Of a stretch of 64,000 bases of DNA, positions 39,932 to 49,279 are shown piece after piece; position 1 is the first letter of the stretch; each line of letters begins with the position of its first letter. A program made the position numbers and the translations under genes. Location of the stretch: positions 3,042,074 to 3,106,073 of the forward strand of contig FN543093.2 of the NCBI GenBank assembly GCA_000027065.2. The letters run 5' to 3'. The notes under the pieces are model-generated. The model searched no databases and was not told the DNA's origin. It saw only the letters and a list, made by a program, of their open reading frames with translations. This DNA is from Cronobacter turicensis z3032 (GTDB taxonomy: Bacteria; Pseudomonadota; Gammaproteobacteria; Enterobacterales; Enterobacteriaceae).

Positions 39932-42706
39932 TCAGAAACTTAACGACACGCCCGCTATCACGCTGCGGTTGCTGTTGCGCCCGTCGCTGGTCTCCTGCTC
40001 GCCGGTCAGATTCAGGTTCAGCGCCGGATTGACCTGCCAGCCCAGCGACACCGCGCTGGTGAGCGTTTTCTCAGGCGCCGTCACGCCGTGGAGCGGCACC
40101 GACTGATCCACGCCGGTAAAGCTCGCCTGATAGCGCCCTTCATCCTGGCTTAACGCGCGTTGCAGATGGGTCTGAAAGCTCAGATCCAGCCGCCCGTGGG
40201 TTTTCAGGTCGAACGCATAAGCCGCGCGCAGCCCTGCGCCCGCCTGCCAGCGTGTGGTGGTCTGGTTGTCGGCGCGCAGGCCGAAACCCGAGGCGCTTTT
40301 CTCGCTAAAGGCGTCCTGCTTCAGCGTGATGTATTGCGTATCGACAAACGGCGTCACTTCCAGACCTTCTACGCTGAAGCGATAGCCGGTCTCGCTGCCA
40401 AGCGACATCCAGCTGCCGCTCTGGCGGCTGTTGACGCGCTCGGAACGGCTGCCGAGCCACAGCATACGTTTCTGCTGGCCGTCGTAATAACCGGATGCCA
40501 GGCGCCCGGTCAGGTAGTAGCCGCCGTAAATCTTGCCGCCGTACAGCGCGGCTTCGCTGAGGCTGCCGGTGTTGCGCTCGCCGCCGCTGCTCAGCGCGCT
40601 GAATGTTTCCGTGCGCGAGAGCGAAGTGCCGATAAACGTATGCTCATCGATAAACCGATCCTGGCCGGTCACCCACCCTTTCATGGAATAACTGACCGGC
40701 GAGAACCCGTTGCGTCCGAGGCTGCCGTTCCAGGAGAGCGTGTCGCTCCAGCTGCGGCTTTGCGGCGCGTCGAGCAGTTCACTGATGTGCGTCGCGCTGC
40801 TGCGCTGATTCACATTGATAGCCTGCCAGGTCAGGGCCGCCGTTGCCGCCGGAAGCTGGCCAGAGAGACTCTCCAGCGCCGCGCGGGCAGACTGATTGTT
40901 CGGGATGCGCTGCAATTCGGCTGCCGCCGAGGCGAACGAACTGGCGCGTACCGTCACGCCGCTCGCCACCTGCTTATCGAGCTGCGTGAACGCCTGCTCC
41001 AGACGCGCCGCGCCGGAAAGCGAGGCCGCAGACGTGCTGGCGACTTTCGTCTGCGTGACCTGCAAACGTTTGATGTTAAGCCATACCTGCTTTGTGCTGT
41101 ACCCGAGCGAGCCGGTCAGGAAAACGCCCGCCGACTGCGTAAAGCGGCTGAACCGGCCAGACAGTGCGCCAGCGTTGACTACCGGCTGGCGCGCCTGGGT
41201 GACGTAGCCTGTCGGCACGCCAAGCAGATGCAGATTCCCCGCAAGCGTCGCGCGTCCGGTGACATCCAGCGTCGAGCCGAGCATAAACGCCAGGCTGCCG
41301 GTGGCGCGCTGCGTGTAGTTGCGCACAAAGCGCGTTTTGCCGTCACGCAGCAGTACATAACCGCTGTTATCGACATTGCCTTTTACCGTGCGTACATCCA
41401 GCGTGCCCGCGCGACCAATCGTCACCGCGGAGGCCAGGCTTTTCGCGGACGACAGCGTGCCGCCCAGCACCTGCGTTGTGCCGGTGTAGCTGGCGTCCTG
41501 CGTCAGCACCAGCTTACCGGTACCGCTTTTAACTAATCCGCCGCTGCCGCTGATAGCATTGCCCCAGGTCGAGGTGTAGCTGTTAAACGCCACGCTCACG
41601 GTGCCCCAGTCAAATTTCGCCGGGCCGTTAATCGCCTTCGCCGCATTCAACAGACCGTAGCCAAACACCGCGTCCACACCGGGCGCGCCGATGTCGGTCG
41701 CGGTGCCGAGCACCGTCTGGCGCACCAGATCGTTAGTGAAATAGGGGTATTTCTGCCACACCATCGCCGCCACGCCGGAGACCTGAGGGGCGGCGAAGGA
41801 CGTGCCGCTGACCAGGCGCAGCACCGGTTTGCCGGTGCTGTCGGTCGATTGCACATAAACGCTGCCAGGCGCCGCCAGACAACTGTTTTTCATGACGCCG
41901 CAGCGGTTGGCGTAGCTTGCGATATAGCTCGGGTTAAAGGTGTCGACCGCCGTGGCGACCAGCCAGCCTTTATCCAGTCCGGATTTCGGTGACAGCGAAG
42001 GAAGCTTCGCTACGCCTACCGGGTTCGCCGCGCCGTCGTTGCCGCTCGCAAACACAATCAGCCCGTTGTACGACGAGATAAACGGCTTCCAGGCGTTCAC
42101 GAAATAATTGGTCGTGGCGGTACTGGCCGGGTTCCAGTCAGGGATACCCCAGGAGTTGTTAATGATCTTCGCGCCTGCACGCGCCAGATCGTAGTTGATC
42201 TGCCCGAAGTTCAGGCTCTGGCGGGTATTGGCGACATCAGGAATGATACGCGCGCTGATAAGCGTCGCGCCCGTCGCGGTGCCGCCGGTAAACAGATCGG
42301 TCTTACGGCCCGCAAGCGTCTGGGCGACCATCGTACCGTGGCCGCGGACATCGCCGACGCTCAGATTGTTGGTGTTCGGATCGACATAGTTCAGGGTGCC
42401 CTTCACCACGCCCAGTAGGGCCGGGTGCGTGGTCAGAATACCAGTATCCGCCACGCCGACTTTAATGCCCGCGCCGTTGATGCCCGCCGCGCGCGCGGTG
42501 GACGCGCTGGTGATGAACAACGGTCGGTTAAAGTTAGTGCGCGTGACAACATCCGCGGCCATTACAGAAGGCGCATACGTAAAGACGTCATCGGCATCCT
42601 TTTTTACGCTGGCAGAGGCCGCACCTGAACACGACAGGATAATGAGTGGAATCACTCTCCCTTTGGTTAATAAAGTCCCTTTACCCAGAGATGTGTCTGT
42701 GGGCAT
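39932..42706 (-). CDS. S8 (subtilisin-like) serine protease autotransporter
   Basis: Type Va secreted protease of 924 residues. Order of parts: N-terminal signal region (about 1-32); peptidase S8 domain (about 60-380) with the full triad D87 (VADTGIL), H123 (GHGTMVA), S303 (SGTSFAAPQ) and oxyanion N223 (SGNDG); a paired Cys270/Cys276 typical of this group; a passenger-associated repeat (about 395-440); helical linker; and a C-terminal beta-barrel (about 660-924) ending in VIAGVSLSF with a terminal Phe. It belongs with SphB1, NalP and Serratia Ssp-type proteins. ATG 42706 follows GGGGA; the frame upstream lacks a good start. In E. coli yfcJ occupies this flk-fabB interval. No frameshift is visible. 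Confidence 0.9.
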   Translation of the reverse strand: MPTDTSLGKGTLLTKGRVIPLIILSCSGAASASVKKDADDVFTYAPSVMAADVVTRTNFNRPLFITSASTARAAGINGAGIKVGVADTGILTTHPALLGVVKGTLNYVDPNTNNLSVGDVRGHGTMVAQTLAGRKTDLFTGGTATGATLISARIIPDVANTRQSLNFGQINYDLARAGAKIINNSWGIPDWNPASTATTNYFVNAWKPFISSYNGLIVFASGNDGAANPVGVAKLPSLSPKSGLDKGWLVATAVDTFNPSYIASYANRCGVMKNSCLAAPGSVYVQSTDSTGKPVLRLVSGTSFAAPQVSGVAAMVWQKYPYFTNDLVRQTVLGTATDIGAPGVDAVFGYGLLNAAKAINGPAKFDWGTVSVAFNSYTSTWGNAISGSGGLVKSGTGKLVLTQDASYTGTTQVLGGTLSSAKSLASAVTIGRAGTLDVRTVKGNVDNSGYVLLRDGKTRFVRNYTQRATGSLAFMLGSTLDVTGRATLAGNLHLLGVPTGYVTQARQPVVNAGALSGRFSRFTQSAGVFLTGSLGYSTKQVWLNIKRLQVTQTKVASTSAASLSGAARLEQAFTQLDKQVASGVTVRASSFASAAAELQRIPNNQSARAALESLSGQLPAATAALTWQAINVNQRSSATHISELLDAPQSRSWSDTLSWNGSLGRNGFSPVSYSMKGWVTGQDRFIDEHTFIGTSLSRTETFSALSSGGERNTGSLSEAALYGGKIYGGYYLTGRLASGYYDGQQKRMLWLGSRSERVNSRQSGSWMSLGSETGYRFSVEGLEVTPFVDTQYITLKQDAFSEKSASGFGLRADNQTTTRWQAGAGLRAAYAFDLKTHGRLDLSFQTHLQRALSQDEGRYQASFTGVDQSVPLHGVTAPEKTLTSAVSLGWQVNPALNLNLTGEQETSDGRNSNRSVIAGVSLSF

Positions 42707-42950
42707 GGTTGGTTTCCCCGGCTGGCAAGGCCTCGTAAGAGGCAAACAACTAGTCCCTGAATTCCGCAAACAGATTTCGGATTTCTTTTATGCTGCGTCC
42801 TTCACTCTTATCTTTTTGAAAAGATTAAGAATGGCATGATGTGATATGCGTTTCCGCTAAGCGTTACCGTTAATAGAATTCAACGACCGCTTATCTATAC
42901 ATAGATATATCGTCAAAAAATGCCGTAACTTTATGGAAGGAGCCAATAAA

Positions 42951-43007
42951 GTGACTCTTGTTGAAATAAATATTATTTATCAGCTAGTTATTTTTAAGTT
43001 AAATTAA
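42951..43007 (+). CDS. possible micro-ORF of 18 codons
   Basis: GGAAGGAG at 42935-42942 lies eight bases before GTG 42951, which opens an 18-residue frame (MTLVEINIIYQLVIFKLN) that is largely hydrophobic. An in-frame ATG at 42933 would make it 24 residues but has no Shine-Dalgarno. Not homologous to anything I recognise. It may be chance in an AT-rich region. Confidence 0.25.
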   Translation: MTLVEINIIYQLVIFKLN

Positions 43008-43233
43008 TTTTTAATGACTTAAGTGAAATTAAATAAATCACCAGTTATTTAAGCTCAGGTAAAATAACGCAATTTTTGAATAGCCGTGACGTGCCAGGGT
43101 TTGAAGGTAACATCTATTAAAACAAGAGGTTATTCTTAAGATAAATTTTATGTATGACGCCGCGGCGACAAGGAGATTATCCGGAATATTTCAGATAAGG
43201 AAATGCGGGAAAGTAAAACGCGGGAGATAAACA

Positions 43234-43260
43234 TAAAAAAAGGAGCCTTTCGGCTCCATT
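43234..43260 (-). terminator. Rho-independent terminator of fabB
   Basis: On the minus strand TGGAGCC-GAAA-GGCTCC followed by TTTTTTTATG, 16 bases after the fabB stop. Confidence 0.9.
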
Positions 43261-43275
43261 TCTTTTAAAGAGACA

Positions 43276-44493
43276 TTACGCCTGGTATTTACGCATGACC
43301 AGCGTGGCGTTGGTGCCGCCAAAACCAAAGCTGTTGGACATGACGGTCGTCAGCTCGCGCTCAACTGGCGCGGTGATGATGTTCATGCCGTTCGCCTGCT
43401 CGTCCAGTTCTTCAATGTTGATGCTCGGCGCGATAAAGCCGTGCTCCAGCATCAGCAGGGAGTAGATAGCCTCCTGCACGCCTGCGGCGCCCAGCGAGTG
43501 GCCGGTCATCGCTTTGGTCGCGGAGATAGCCGGCGTGTTGTCGCCGAACACTTCACGGATAGCGCCAAGCTCTTTCACGTCGCCAACCGGCGTAGACGTA
43601 CCGTGGGAGTTCAGGTAGTCAATCGGCGTATCCAGACCGTGCATCGCCATCTTCATGCAGCGTACCGCGCCTTCGCCAGAGGGCGCGACCATGTCGGCAC
43701 CATCGGAGGTTGCGCCGTAGCCGACGATTTCTGCGTAAATGTGCGCGCCGCGCGCCAGCGCGTGCTCCAGCTCTTCGACCACGACCATACCGCCGCCGCC
43801 TGCGATAACGAAACCGTCACGGCTCGCATCATAGGTACGGGAGGCTTTTTCCGGAGTCTCGTTGTATTTGGTAGAGAGCGCGCCCATCGCGTCGAATTCA
43901 CACGCCATTTCCCAGCCCAGCTCTTCGCCGCCGCCGGCGAACACGATGTCCTGTTTGCCAAGCTGGATCTGCTCAACCGCGTTGCCGATGCAGTGCGCGG
44001 AAGTCGCACACGCGGAGCTGATGGAGTAGTTAACGCCGTGGATTTTAAACGGGGTCGCGAGGCAGGCGGAAACCGCAGAGGCCATCGCTTTGGTGACCAC
44101 ATAAGGGCCGACCGCTTTCAGGCCGCGCGGGCTGCGCATCGCGTCAGCGCCGAACACCTGGGCTTTGGACGAACCACCGGAGCCGGCAACGATACCGACG
44201 CGCGGGTTATTCTGATACACCTCGTCGGGCAGACCCGCGTCTTTGATAGCTTCCTGCATGGAGAGGTAAGCATAAATAGAGGCGTCGTTCATGAAGCGCA
44301 CCACTTTACGGTCAATCAGACCGGTCGTGTCCAGCTTCACGTTGCCCCAGACGTGGCTACGCATACCTGCGTCGAAAAATTCTTGAGAGAAAGTGATCCC
44401 CGAGCGTCCTTCACGCAGGGATGCCAGGACTTCCTGCTGGTTATTACCGATGCTGGAAACAATGCCCAGGCCAGTAATTACTGCACGTTTCAT
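43276..44493 (-). CDS. fabB: beta-ketoacyl-ACP synthase I
   Basis: Condensing enzyme of fatty-acid elongation, essential for unsaturated fatty acids. The 405-residue thiolase-fold protein has the active-site Cys162 ([12 protein letters not shown]) and the two His in [11 protein letters not shown] and [10 protein letters not shown]. It is one residue shorter than the remembered E. coli protein through a deletion near residue 107 ([12 protein letters not shown]). A FabR palindrome and a FadR-like box lie upstream. Transcribed divergently from mnmC. Confidence 0.98.
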   Translation of the reverse strand: MKRAVITGLGIVSSIGNNQQEVLASLREGRSGITFSQEFFDAGMRSHVWGNVKLDTTGLIDRKVVRFMNDASIYAYLSMQEAIKDAGLPDEVYQNNPRVGIVAGSGGSSKAQVFGADAMRSPRGLKAVGPYVVTKAMASAVSACLATPFKIHGVNYSISSACATSAHCIGNAVEQIQLGKQDIVFAGGGEELGWEMACEFDAMGALSTKYNETPEKASRTYDASRDGFVIAGGGGMVVVEELEHALARGAHIYAEIVGYGATSDGADMVAPSGEGAVRCMKMAMHGLDTPIDYLNSHGTSTPVGDVKELGAIREVFGDNTPAISATKAMTGHSLGAAGVQEAIYSLLMLEHGFIAPSINIEELDEQANGMNIITAPVERELTTVMSNSFGFGGTNATLVMRKYQA

Positions 44494-44538
44494 TCAATAC
44501 CTCTTCGAGTACGCTAAGTAAGTGTCGTGTCGCAAGAT

Positions 44539-44556
44539 AGCGTACAGTTGTACGCC
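44539..44556. promoter_or_regulatory. FabR box at fabB
   Basis: AGCGTACA-GT-TGTACGCC: arms GCGTACA/TGTACGC are perfect reverse complements. It fits the FabR operator known at E. coli fabA and fabB, which senses the unsaturated to saturated acyl ratio. About 50 bases upstream of the fabB ATG. Confidence 0.85.
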
Positions 44557-44557
44557 G

Positions 44558-44574
44558 AACAAGTCCGATCAGCC
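44558..44574. promoter_or_regulatory. FadR-like box at fabB
   Basis: AACAAGTCCGATCAGCC keeps most of the FadR consensus (AACTGGTCNGACCAGTT) and lies immediately beside the FabR box, the arrangement reported for E. coli fabB, where FadR activates. Confidence 0.6.
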
Positions 44575-44649
44575 AGATTGGCAAGAAATTTGCGATGTCC
44601 GACCGGGCTCGCTAAGATCGTGCGACTGCCTGTCATTCGAGCAATTTAC

Positions 44650-46662
44650 GTGAAACCTATCGCCATCCAGCCTGCCAGCCTGACGTTTAATAATGAGGGT
44701 ACACCTGTTTCCCGAGATTTTGATGACGTTTATTTTTCCAATGACGACGGTCTGGAAGAGACCCGCTACGTCTTTCTGAACGGCAATCAGCTCCCTGAAC
44801 GCTTTATGACACACCCGCGTGACAGCTTTATTGTCGCCGAAAGCGGGTTTGGCACCGGGCTTAATTTTCTGACGCTCTGGCAGGCGTTCGCGGCGTTTCG
44901 CGACGCGAACCCGGACGCCGCGCTACAGCGCCTGCACTTCATCAGTTTTGAAAAATTTCCGCTGACGCCTGCCGATCTTGCCAGCGCGCACGCCCACTGG
45001 CCGGAACTCGCGCCCTGGGCGCATCAGCTCCAGGCGCAGTGGCCGATGGCGCTGCCGGGGTGTCAGCGGGTGCTGCTGGATGACGGTCGCGTCACGCTCG
45101 ATTTATGGCTCGGCGACATCAACGAACTGGTCGACACGCTGGATGACACACACAACCGCCAGGTGGATGCCTGGTTTCTGGATGGTTTCGCGCCGTCGAA
45201 AAACCCCGACATGTGGACGCCCGGCCTGTTTGCCGCGATGGCGCGCCTCGCCCGCCCCGGCGGTACGCTCGCGACATTTACCTCCGCGGGCTTTGTGCGC
45301 CGCGGGCTGATTGACGCCGGTTTTAACGTGGTGAAGCGCAAGGGGTTCGGGCGCAAGCGCGAAATGCTGACGGGCGCGCTGAGCGTTGATGCCCCGCCGC
45401 CTGTTCGCGCGCCCTGGTATGCGCGCCGCCCGGCGAGCGGTGATAAAGACGTGGCGATTGTCGGCGGCGGTATCGCCAGCGCCCTGCTCGCACTCGCCTT
45501 ACAAAGGCGCGGCTGGCAGGTAACGCTCTACTGCGAAGATAACGCTCCGGCGCAGGGCGCGTCGGGCAACCGCCAGGGCGCGCTCTATCCTTTATTAAGC
45601 CACCATGACGCCGCGCTGGCCGCCTTCTTCCCGACGGCGTTCACCTTCGCCCGCCGACTCTATGACGCGCTGCCGGTCAGTTTCGATAAAGAGTGGTGCG
45701 GCGTAACGCAGCTTGGCTGGGATGAAAAAAGCCAGACCAAAATCAGCCAGATGCTGGAGCTCGGTCTGCCAGAATCCCTGGCGCGCGGCGTTGACAGCGA
45801 TACGGTGCGCGAACGCAGCGGCGTGGAAACCGGCTGCGGCGGCATTGAATATCCGCAGGGCGGCTGGCTCTGCCCGGCGCAGTTGACTGCGGGCGTAGTG
45901 ACGCTTGCGCAGGCGCATGGCCTGCGGGCGCGTTACGGGCACAGGGTCAGCGCGCTGTACCAGGAAAACGGGAGCTGGCGGCTGGATTTCGCGAGCGGCG
46001 CGCAGGCGCGTCACGCCGTTCTGGTGCTGGCGAACGGTCATCAGCTCAGCGGCTTTCCGCAAACCGAAACGCTGCCGGTCTACCCGGTCGGCGGCCAGGT
46101 GAGCCATATCCCCACCACGCCGGGCCTCGGCGCGCTGCGCCAGGTGCTGTGTTATGACGGCTACCTGACGCCGCAAAATCCGGCGAACGGCATGCACTGT
46201 ATCGGCGCCAGCTATCATCGCGGTGTCAGCGAGATGCGCTATCAGGAAGAGGATCAGCAGCACAACCGCCAGCGACTGATCGACTGCCTGCCTGCCGCAG
46301 CCTGGACGCAGGAGGTAGACGTCAGCGCGGGCGACGCCCGCTGCGGCGTGCGCTGCGCCACGCGCGATCACCTGCCGATGGTTGGCAACGCGCCGGATTA
46401 CGCCGCCACGCTTCGCGATTACGCTACGCTTTCCCACCATGCCCGCACGCCGGAAACGGTCGCGCCCGCGCCGGTGCTGGAGAATCTCTTTGTGCTGGGG
46501 GCGCTCGGCTCGCGCGGGCTGTGCAGCGCGCCGCTGGCCGCGGAGATGTTAGCCTCGCAGATGAACGGCGAGCCGCTGCCGCTGGATGGCGCGACGCTCG
46601 CGGCCCTGAATCCTAACCGGCTGTGGGTGCGTAAACTGCTGAAAGGCCGCGCGGCCGGTTAA
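44650..46662 (+). CDS. mnmC: bifunctional tRNA 5-methylaminomethyl-2-thiouridine modification enzyme MnmC
   Basis: Completes mnm5s2U34 in tRNA: the N-terminal methyltransferase domain (about residues 1-245, SAM motif [11 protein letters not shown] near 63-73) and the C-terminal FAD oxidase domain (about 265-665, [21 protein letters not shown]). The 670-residue product starts at GTG 44650 by homology; the open frame begins earlier at 44527 but that stretch overlaps the fabB control region and is unlike the family. The ribosome site is weak (GAG). Confidence 0.94.
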   Translation: MKPIAIQPASLTFNNEGTPVSRDFDDVYFSNDDGLEETRYVFLNGNQLPERFMTHPRDSFIVAESGFGTGLNFLTLWQAFAAFRDANPDAALQRLHFISFEKFPLTPADLASAHAHWPELAPWAHQLQAQWPMALPGCQRVLLDDGRVTLDLWLGDINELVDTLDDTHNRQVDAWFLDGFAPSKNPDMWTPGLFAAMARLARPGGTLATFTSAGFVRRGLIDAGFNVVKRKGFGRKREMLTGALSVDAPPPVRAPWYARRPASGDKDVAIVGGGIASALLALALQRRGWQVTLYCEDNAPAQGASGNRQGALYPLLSHHDAALAAFFPTAFTFARRLYDALPVSFDKEWCGVTQLGWDEKSQTKISQMLELGLPESLARGVDSDTVRERSGVETGCGGIEYPQGGWLCPAQLTAGVVTLAQAHGLRARYGHRVSALYQENGSWRLDFASGAQARHAVLVLANGHQLSGFPQTETLPVYPVGGQVSHIPTTPGLGALRQVLCYDGYLTPQNPANGMHCIGASYHRGVSEMRYQEEDQQHNRQRLIDCLPAAAWTQEVDVSAGDARCGVRCATRDHLPMVGNAPDYAATLRDYATLSHHARTPETVAPAPVLENLFVLGALGSRGLCSAPLAAEMLASQMNGEPLPLDGATLAALNPNRLWVRKLLKGRAAG

Positions 46663-46667
46663 CGCTT

Positions 46668-46691
46668 TTGCGGCGCGTCAGCGCGCGCCGC
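46668..46691 (+). terminator. hairpin after mnmC
   Basis: TTGCGGCGCG-TCAGCG-CGCGCCGCAA, a perfect ten-base stem directly after the stop codon, without a T-run. Confidence 0.45.
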
Positions 46692-46791
46692 AATGGCTGG
46701 TACACGCTTCTGATATTTCTGAAAAAACATTTCACTAAAGGTTGATCCAGGTTAATAAAGCCCTCTGCGGAAACCCAGGCGCGTGCCGTTA

Positions 46792-46820
46792 ATAGTATTT
46801 ACCGTTCCGGTAAATACTAT
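46792..46820 (+). promoter_or_regulatory. 13-bp perfect palindrome before the chemoreceptor gene
   Basis: ATAGTATTTACCG-TTC-CGGTAAATACTAT is a perfect 13-base inverted repeat with a three-base centre, ending 12 bases before the ATG at 46833. It may be an operator or an RNA hairpin that hides the start; no Shine-Dalgarno is visible for this gene. A sigma28 -10-like GCCGTTAA (46785-46792) precedes it, but no matching -35 was found. Confidence 0.6.
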
Positions 46821-46832
46821 GGCCCGCTAACA

Positions 46833-48383
46833 ATGAATAATCTTAAATTTTCTCAAAAGATAATAATGAGCCTCTCTGTTATTCTTGCATTGATGCTCGT
46901 AATGGGAGCTTTATCACTTTATTTTCTCAGCAATAATAATAAGAGCGCATCGTTTATTCTGACCGAGCGCTTTCCGGCCGTCCGGTATACGCTTGAAATG
47001 CGTGGCGTTTTATCGGAACTACGCCTTCAGCAGGTGCAGATGATCGCCTCCACTACGCATGCCGAGAGAGAAAAGCATCAGAAAGAGTTGCAACAGGCGA
47101 TTAATAATTTCCTCGACGCGCAACATCATTATGTTCGTTTATATCAGGGGGCCGCTCTGCCGCCGCTCGCGACAAAAATCGTCGATAATTTTAAAGCGTT
47201 TTCACAATCCAATAGTCAGGTGCTGGCGGCATTAGCACAGGAAGACATTGTGCTTGCCAGTAAAATCAGCGGCGATAACTCGCGCCAGTACCGCACGCAA
47301 TTGATGGCGGATCTGGCTGAACTTGAGAAAAACGAAATCGCCGCGGCGGACGTCGAGGCGAAAAGCGCGGCGCAGGGCTATTCGTCCGCGACATGGATAC
47401 AAATTATCCTCGGCATGGTGGCGCTTGCGGCAAGCGGCGTGATTGCGACCCTGCTTACGCGCAACCTGATGCGTCAGCTCGGCGGTGAACCGGCCAAAGC
47501 GCAGGCGATCGCGTACACCATTTCGCAGGGCGATCTGAGCCACCCGGTGACCTGGCGCGGCGATAACAATCTGCTGAGCTCGCTCGGCACGATGCAAAAT
47601 GAACTGCGTAAGCTTATCTCTGCCATTCGCCACTCGGCGGAAACGGTCTTCAACCACGCGGGCGAAATCGCCTCCGGCAACCGCGAGCTTTCCGCTCGCA
47701 CCGAGCAGCAGTCCGCCGCGCTTATCGAAACCGCAGCCAGCATGGAGCAGATCACCTCCACCGTGAAAAATAACGCCGAGCATACGCATCAGGCGCGGCT
47801 GATGGCGGGCAACGCCGCCTCCAGCGCTCAACAAGGCGGCGTGGTGATGAGCCAGGTTTCCGGCACCATGCAGGCGATTTCCGCAAGCGCAGACAAAATG
47901 ACCGAGATTATCGCCCTGATAGAAGGGATCGCGTTTCAGACTAATATCCTCGCGCTGAACGCCGCCGTAGAGGCCGCGCGCGCCGGGGAGCACGGCAAAG
48001 GGTTCGCGGTCGTTGCGGGCGAAGTGCGCAATCTCGCCCACCGTAGCTCAGAAGCGGCAAAAGATATTCGTCAGCTGATTGCCGGCACCACCAATAAAGT
48101 GGGCGAAGGGGCGACGCTGGTGAAGACGGCGGAAAGCGCCATGCACGATATCATCGCCAACGCGACGCGCGTTCACGATCTGCTGAACGAGGTCAACATG
48201 GCGACGCAGGAGCAACAGCGCGGCATTGAGCAGATAAACCTGGCGATTGCGGAACTGGATAAAGTGACGCAGAGCAACGCGTCCATGGTGGAAGAGCTGG
48301 CGGGATCGGCGGATGTGATGTCGGAGCAGGTGACCCGGCTGAACGCGGGAACGCGGGTGTTTAGGCTGGAAGCACAGGCGTAA
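46833..48383 (+). CDS. methyl-accepting chemotaxis protein
   Basis: Transmembrane chemoreceptor, 516 residues: helix 1 (about 10-32), periplasmic four-helix-bundle-like ligand domain (about 33-187), helix 2 (about 188-208), HAMP (about 209-262) and a cytoplasmic methylation/signalling domain with the conserved tip EGIAFQTNILALNAAVEAARAGE near 364-386. The C-terminus ends FRLEAQA and lacks the NWETF CheR/CheB tether, so it would be a minor receptor. Ligand cannot be told. E. coli has no receptor gene between mnmC and yfcL. Confidence 0.93.
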   Translation: MNNLKFSQKIIMSLSVILALMLVMGALSLYFLSNNNKSASFILTERFPAVRYTLEMRGVLSELRLQQVQMIASTTHAEREKHQKELQQAINNFLDAQHHYVRLYQGAALPPLATKIVDNFKAFSQSNSQVLAALAQEDIVLASKISGDNSRQYRTQLMADLAELEKNEIAAADVEAKSAAQGYSSATWIQIILGMVALAASGVIATLLTRNLMRQLGGEPAKAQAIAYTISQGDLSHPVTWRGDNNLLSSLGTMQNELRKLISAIRHSAETVFNHAGEIASGNRELSARTEQQSAALIETAASMEQITSTVKNNAEHTHQARLMAGNAASSAQQGGVVMSQVSGTMQAISASADKMTEIIALIEGIAFQTNILALNAAVEAARAGEHGKGFAVVAGEVRNLAHRSSEAAKDIRQLIAGTTNKVGEGATLVKTAESAMHDIIANATRVHDLLNEVNMATQEQQRGIEQINLAIAELDKVTQSNASMVEELAGSADVMSEQVTRLNAGTRVFRLEAQA

Positions 48384-48393
48384 TAAGGTGATG

Positions 48394-48423
48394 ACCTGCG
48401 CGCCCGGCGCGCGCAGGTTTTCA
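48394..48423 (+). terminator. terminator-like hairpin after the chemoreceptor gene
   Basis: ACCTGCGCGC-CCGGC-GCGCGCAGGT then TTT: a ten-pair stem between the convergent chemoreceptor gene and yfcL. Confidence 0.65.
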
Positions 48424-48426
48424 GGC

Positions 48427-48705
48427 TCAGTTGAGCTTAGCCTGCTGGAACAGGTTATCCCACATGCCCAGCACCAGCGACTGATCGCGCGGCGAGAGTT
48501 CGCCCGCGTGGATCGCGGTTTCGAGACTGTTAGTCACCTGGGTATACACCGCCTGCTGGGAGTGGTCGTCACCCTGCTCAAGCGCCGCGACAGCAAGCGT
48601 CAGGTGCCCGCGCAGATAGCCGCTGGCGAACAGTTCGTCGTCGCTCGCGTGCTCCACCATCTCATCAATCAGCGCCAGAATACGTGCTTCAAATTCGGCA
48701 ATCAT
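48427..48705 (-). CDS. yfcL: YfcL family protein
   Basis: Conserved 92-residue protein of unknown function, all predicted helices and acidic ([32 protein letters not shown]). Same length as E. coli YfcL. Last gene of the aroC-mepA-yfcA-epmC group, 28 bases after epmC. Confidence 0.92.
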   Translation of the reverse strand: MIAEFEARILALIDEMVEHASDDELFASGYLRGHLTLAVAALEQGDDHSQQAVYTQVTNSLETAIHAGELSPRDQSLVLGMWDNLFQQAKLN

Positions 48706-48733
48706 TCGTTTTCCTCGGTTAATAACATGGCGA

Positions 48734-49279
48734 TTAGCACAAGTCTTCCGGCCATGGGAATTGTTGCGCCGCCAGCGGCGGCGTCTGGTAAAAATCCTGT
48801 AATGCCGCGATAAAGCGCGCCGGACGTTCGGGAATGCCGTCGGTCAGATACTGCATCACCTGGCCGTGTACCCGGCGCTGAAACGCAATGCGATCCGGGT
48901 CGAAATCGCCGTTGAGGTTGTCGCAGCTGACGTTAAACGGAAAGCCCGCCGCCACGCAGAACAGCCATTCCAGCGCCTGCGGTTTGACTTCGACGTCTTC
49001 AAACTGGCTCTGTGTCTGCGCATCGCGCCCGTCCGGGCAATACCAGTAGCCGAAATCCACCAGCTCGCGCCGCGCTTTACCCGCGATGCACCAGTGCGAA
49101 ATCTCATGCAGGGCGCTGGCGTAAAACCCGTGCGCGAAGACCACGCGGTGATAAGGCGCATCGGCATCTGCCGGAAGATAGATCGGTTCGTCGTCGCCTT
49201 TAATCAGACGGGTATTAAAATCGACGGCAAAACAGCCGTCGAAAATAGAGATTAAATCCTGATAGTGGTGTTCACACAT
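48734..49279 (-). CDS. epmC: elongation factor P hydroxylase EpmC
   Basis: Hydroxylates the beta-lysylated Lys of EF-P, the last step of the EpmA/EpmB/EpmC modification. The 181-residue protein contains the metal-type motif [16 protein letters not shown] (about residues 51-66) and [27 protein letters not shown] in segments typical of the family. Its ATG overlaps the yfcA stop by one base. Confidence 0.94.
   Translation of the reverse strand: MCEHHYQDLISIFDGCFAVDFNTRLIKGDDEPIYLPADADAPYHRVVFAHGFYASALHEISHWCIAGKARRELVDFGYWYCPDGRDAQTQSQFEDVEVKPQALEWLFCVAAGFPFNVSCDNLNGDFDPDRIAFQRRVHGQVMQYLTDGIPERPARFIAALQDFYQTPPLAAQQFPWPEDLC

Larger units (their letters stand above)
42707..43275. other. AT-rich region upstream of the autotransporter
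   Basis: A 569-base gap, clearly AT-richer than the rest of the window (especially 42840-43160), between the autotransporter start and the fabB stop. It holds the fabB terminator at 43234-43260, a possible micro-ORF on the plus strand (42951-43007) and the presumed autotransporter promoter. Such composition often attracts H-NS. Confidence 0.65.

Noticed and set aside
40160..41536. 458-codon open frame opposite the autotransporter
   Set aside because: Antisense of a continuous S8 protease and barrel; Arg/Ala-rich nonsense composition.
46756..46792. sigma28 (FliA) promoter for the chemoreceptor
   Set aside because: GCCGTTAA resembles the -10, but the only TAAAG-like -35 lies 21 bases away instead of about 11.
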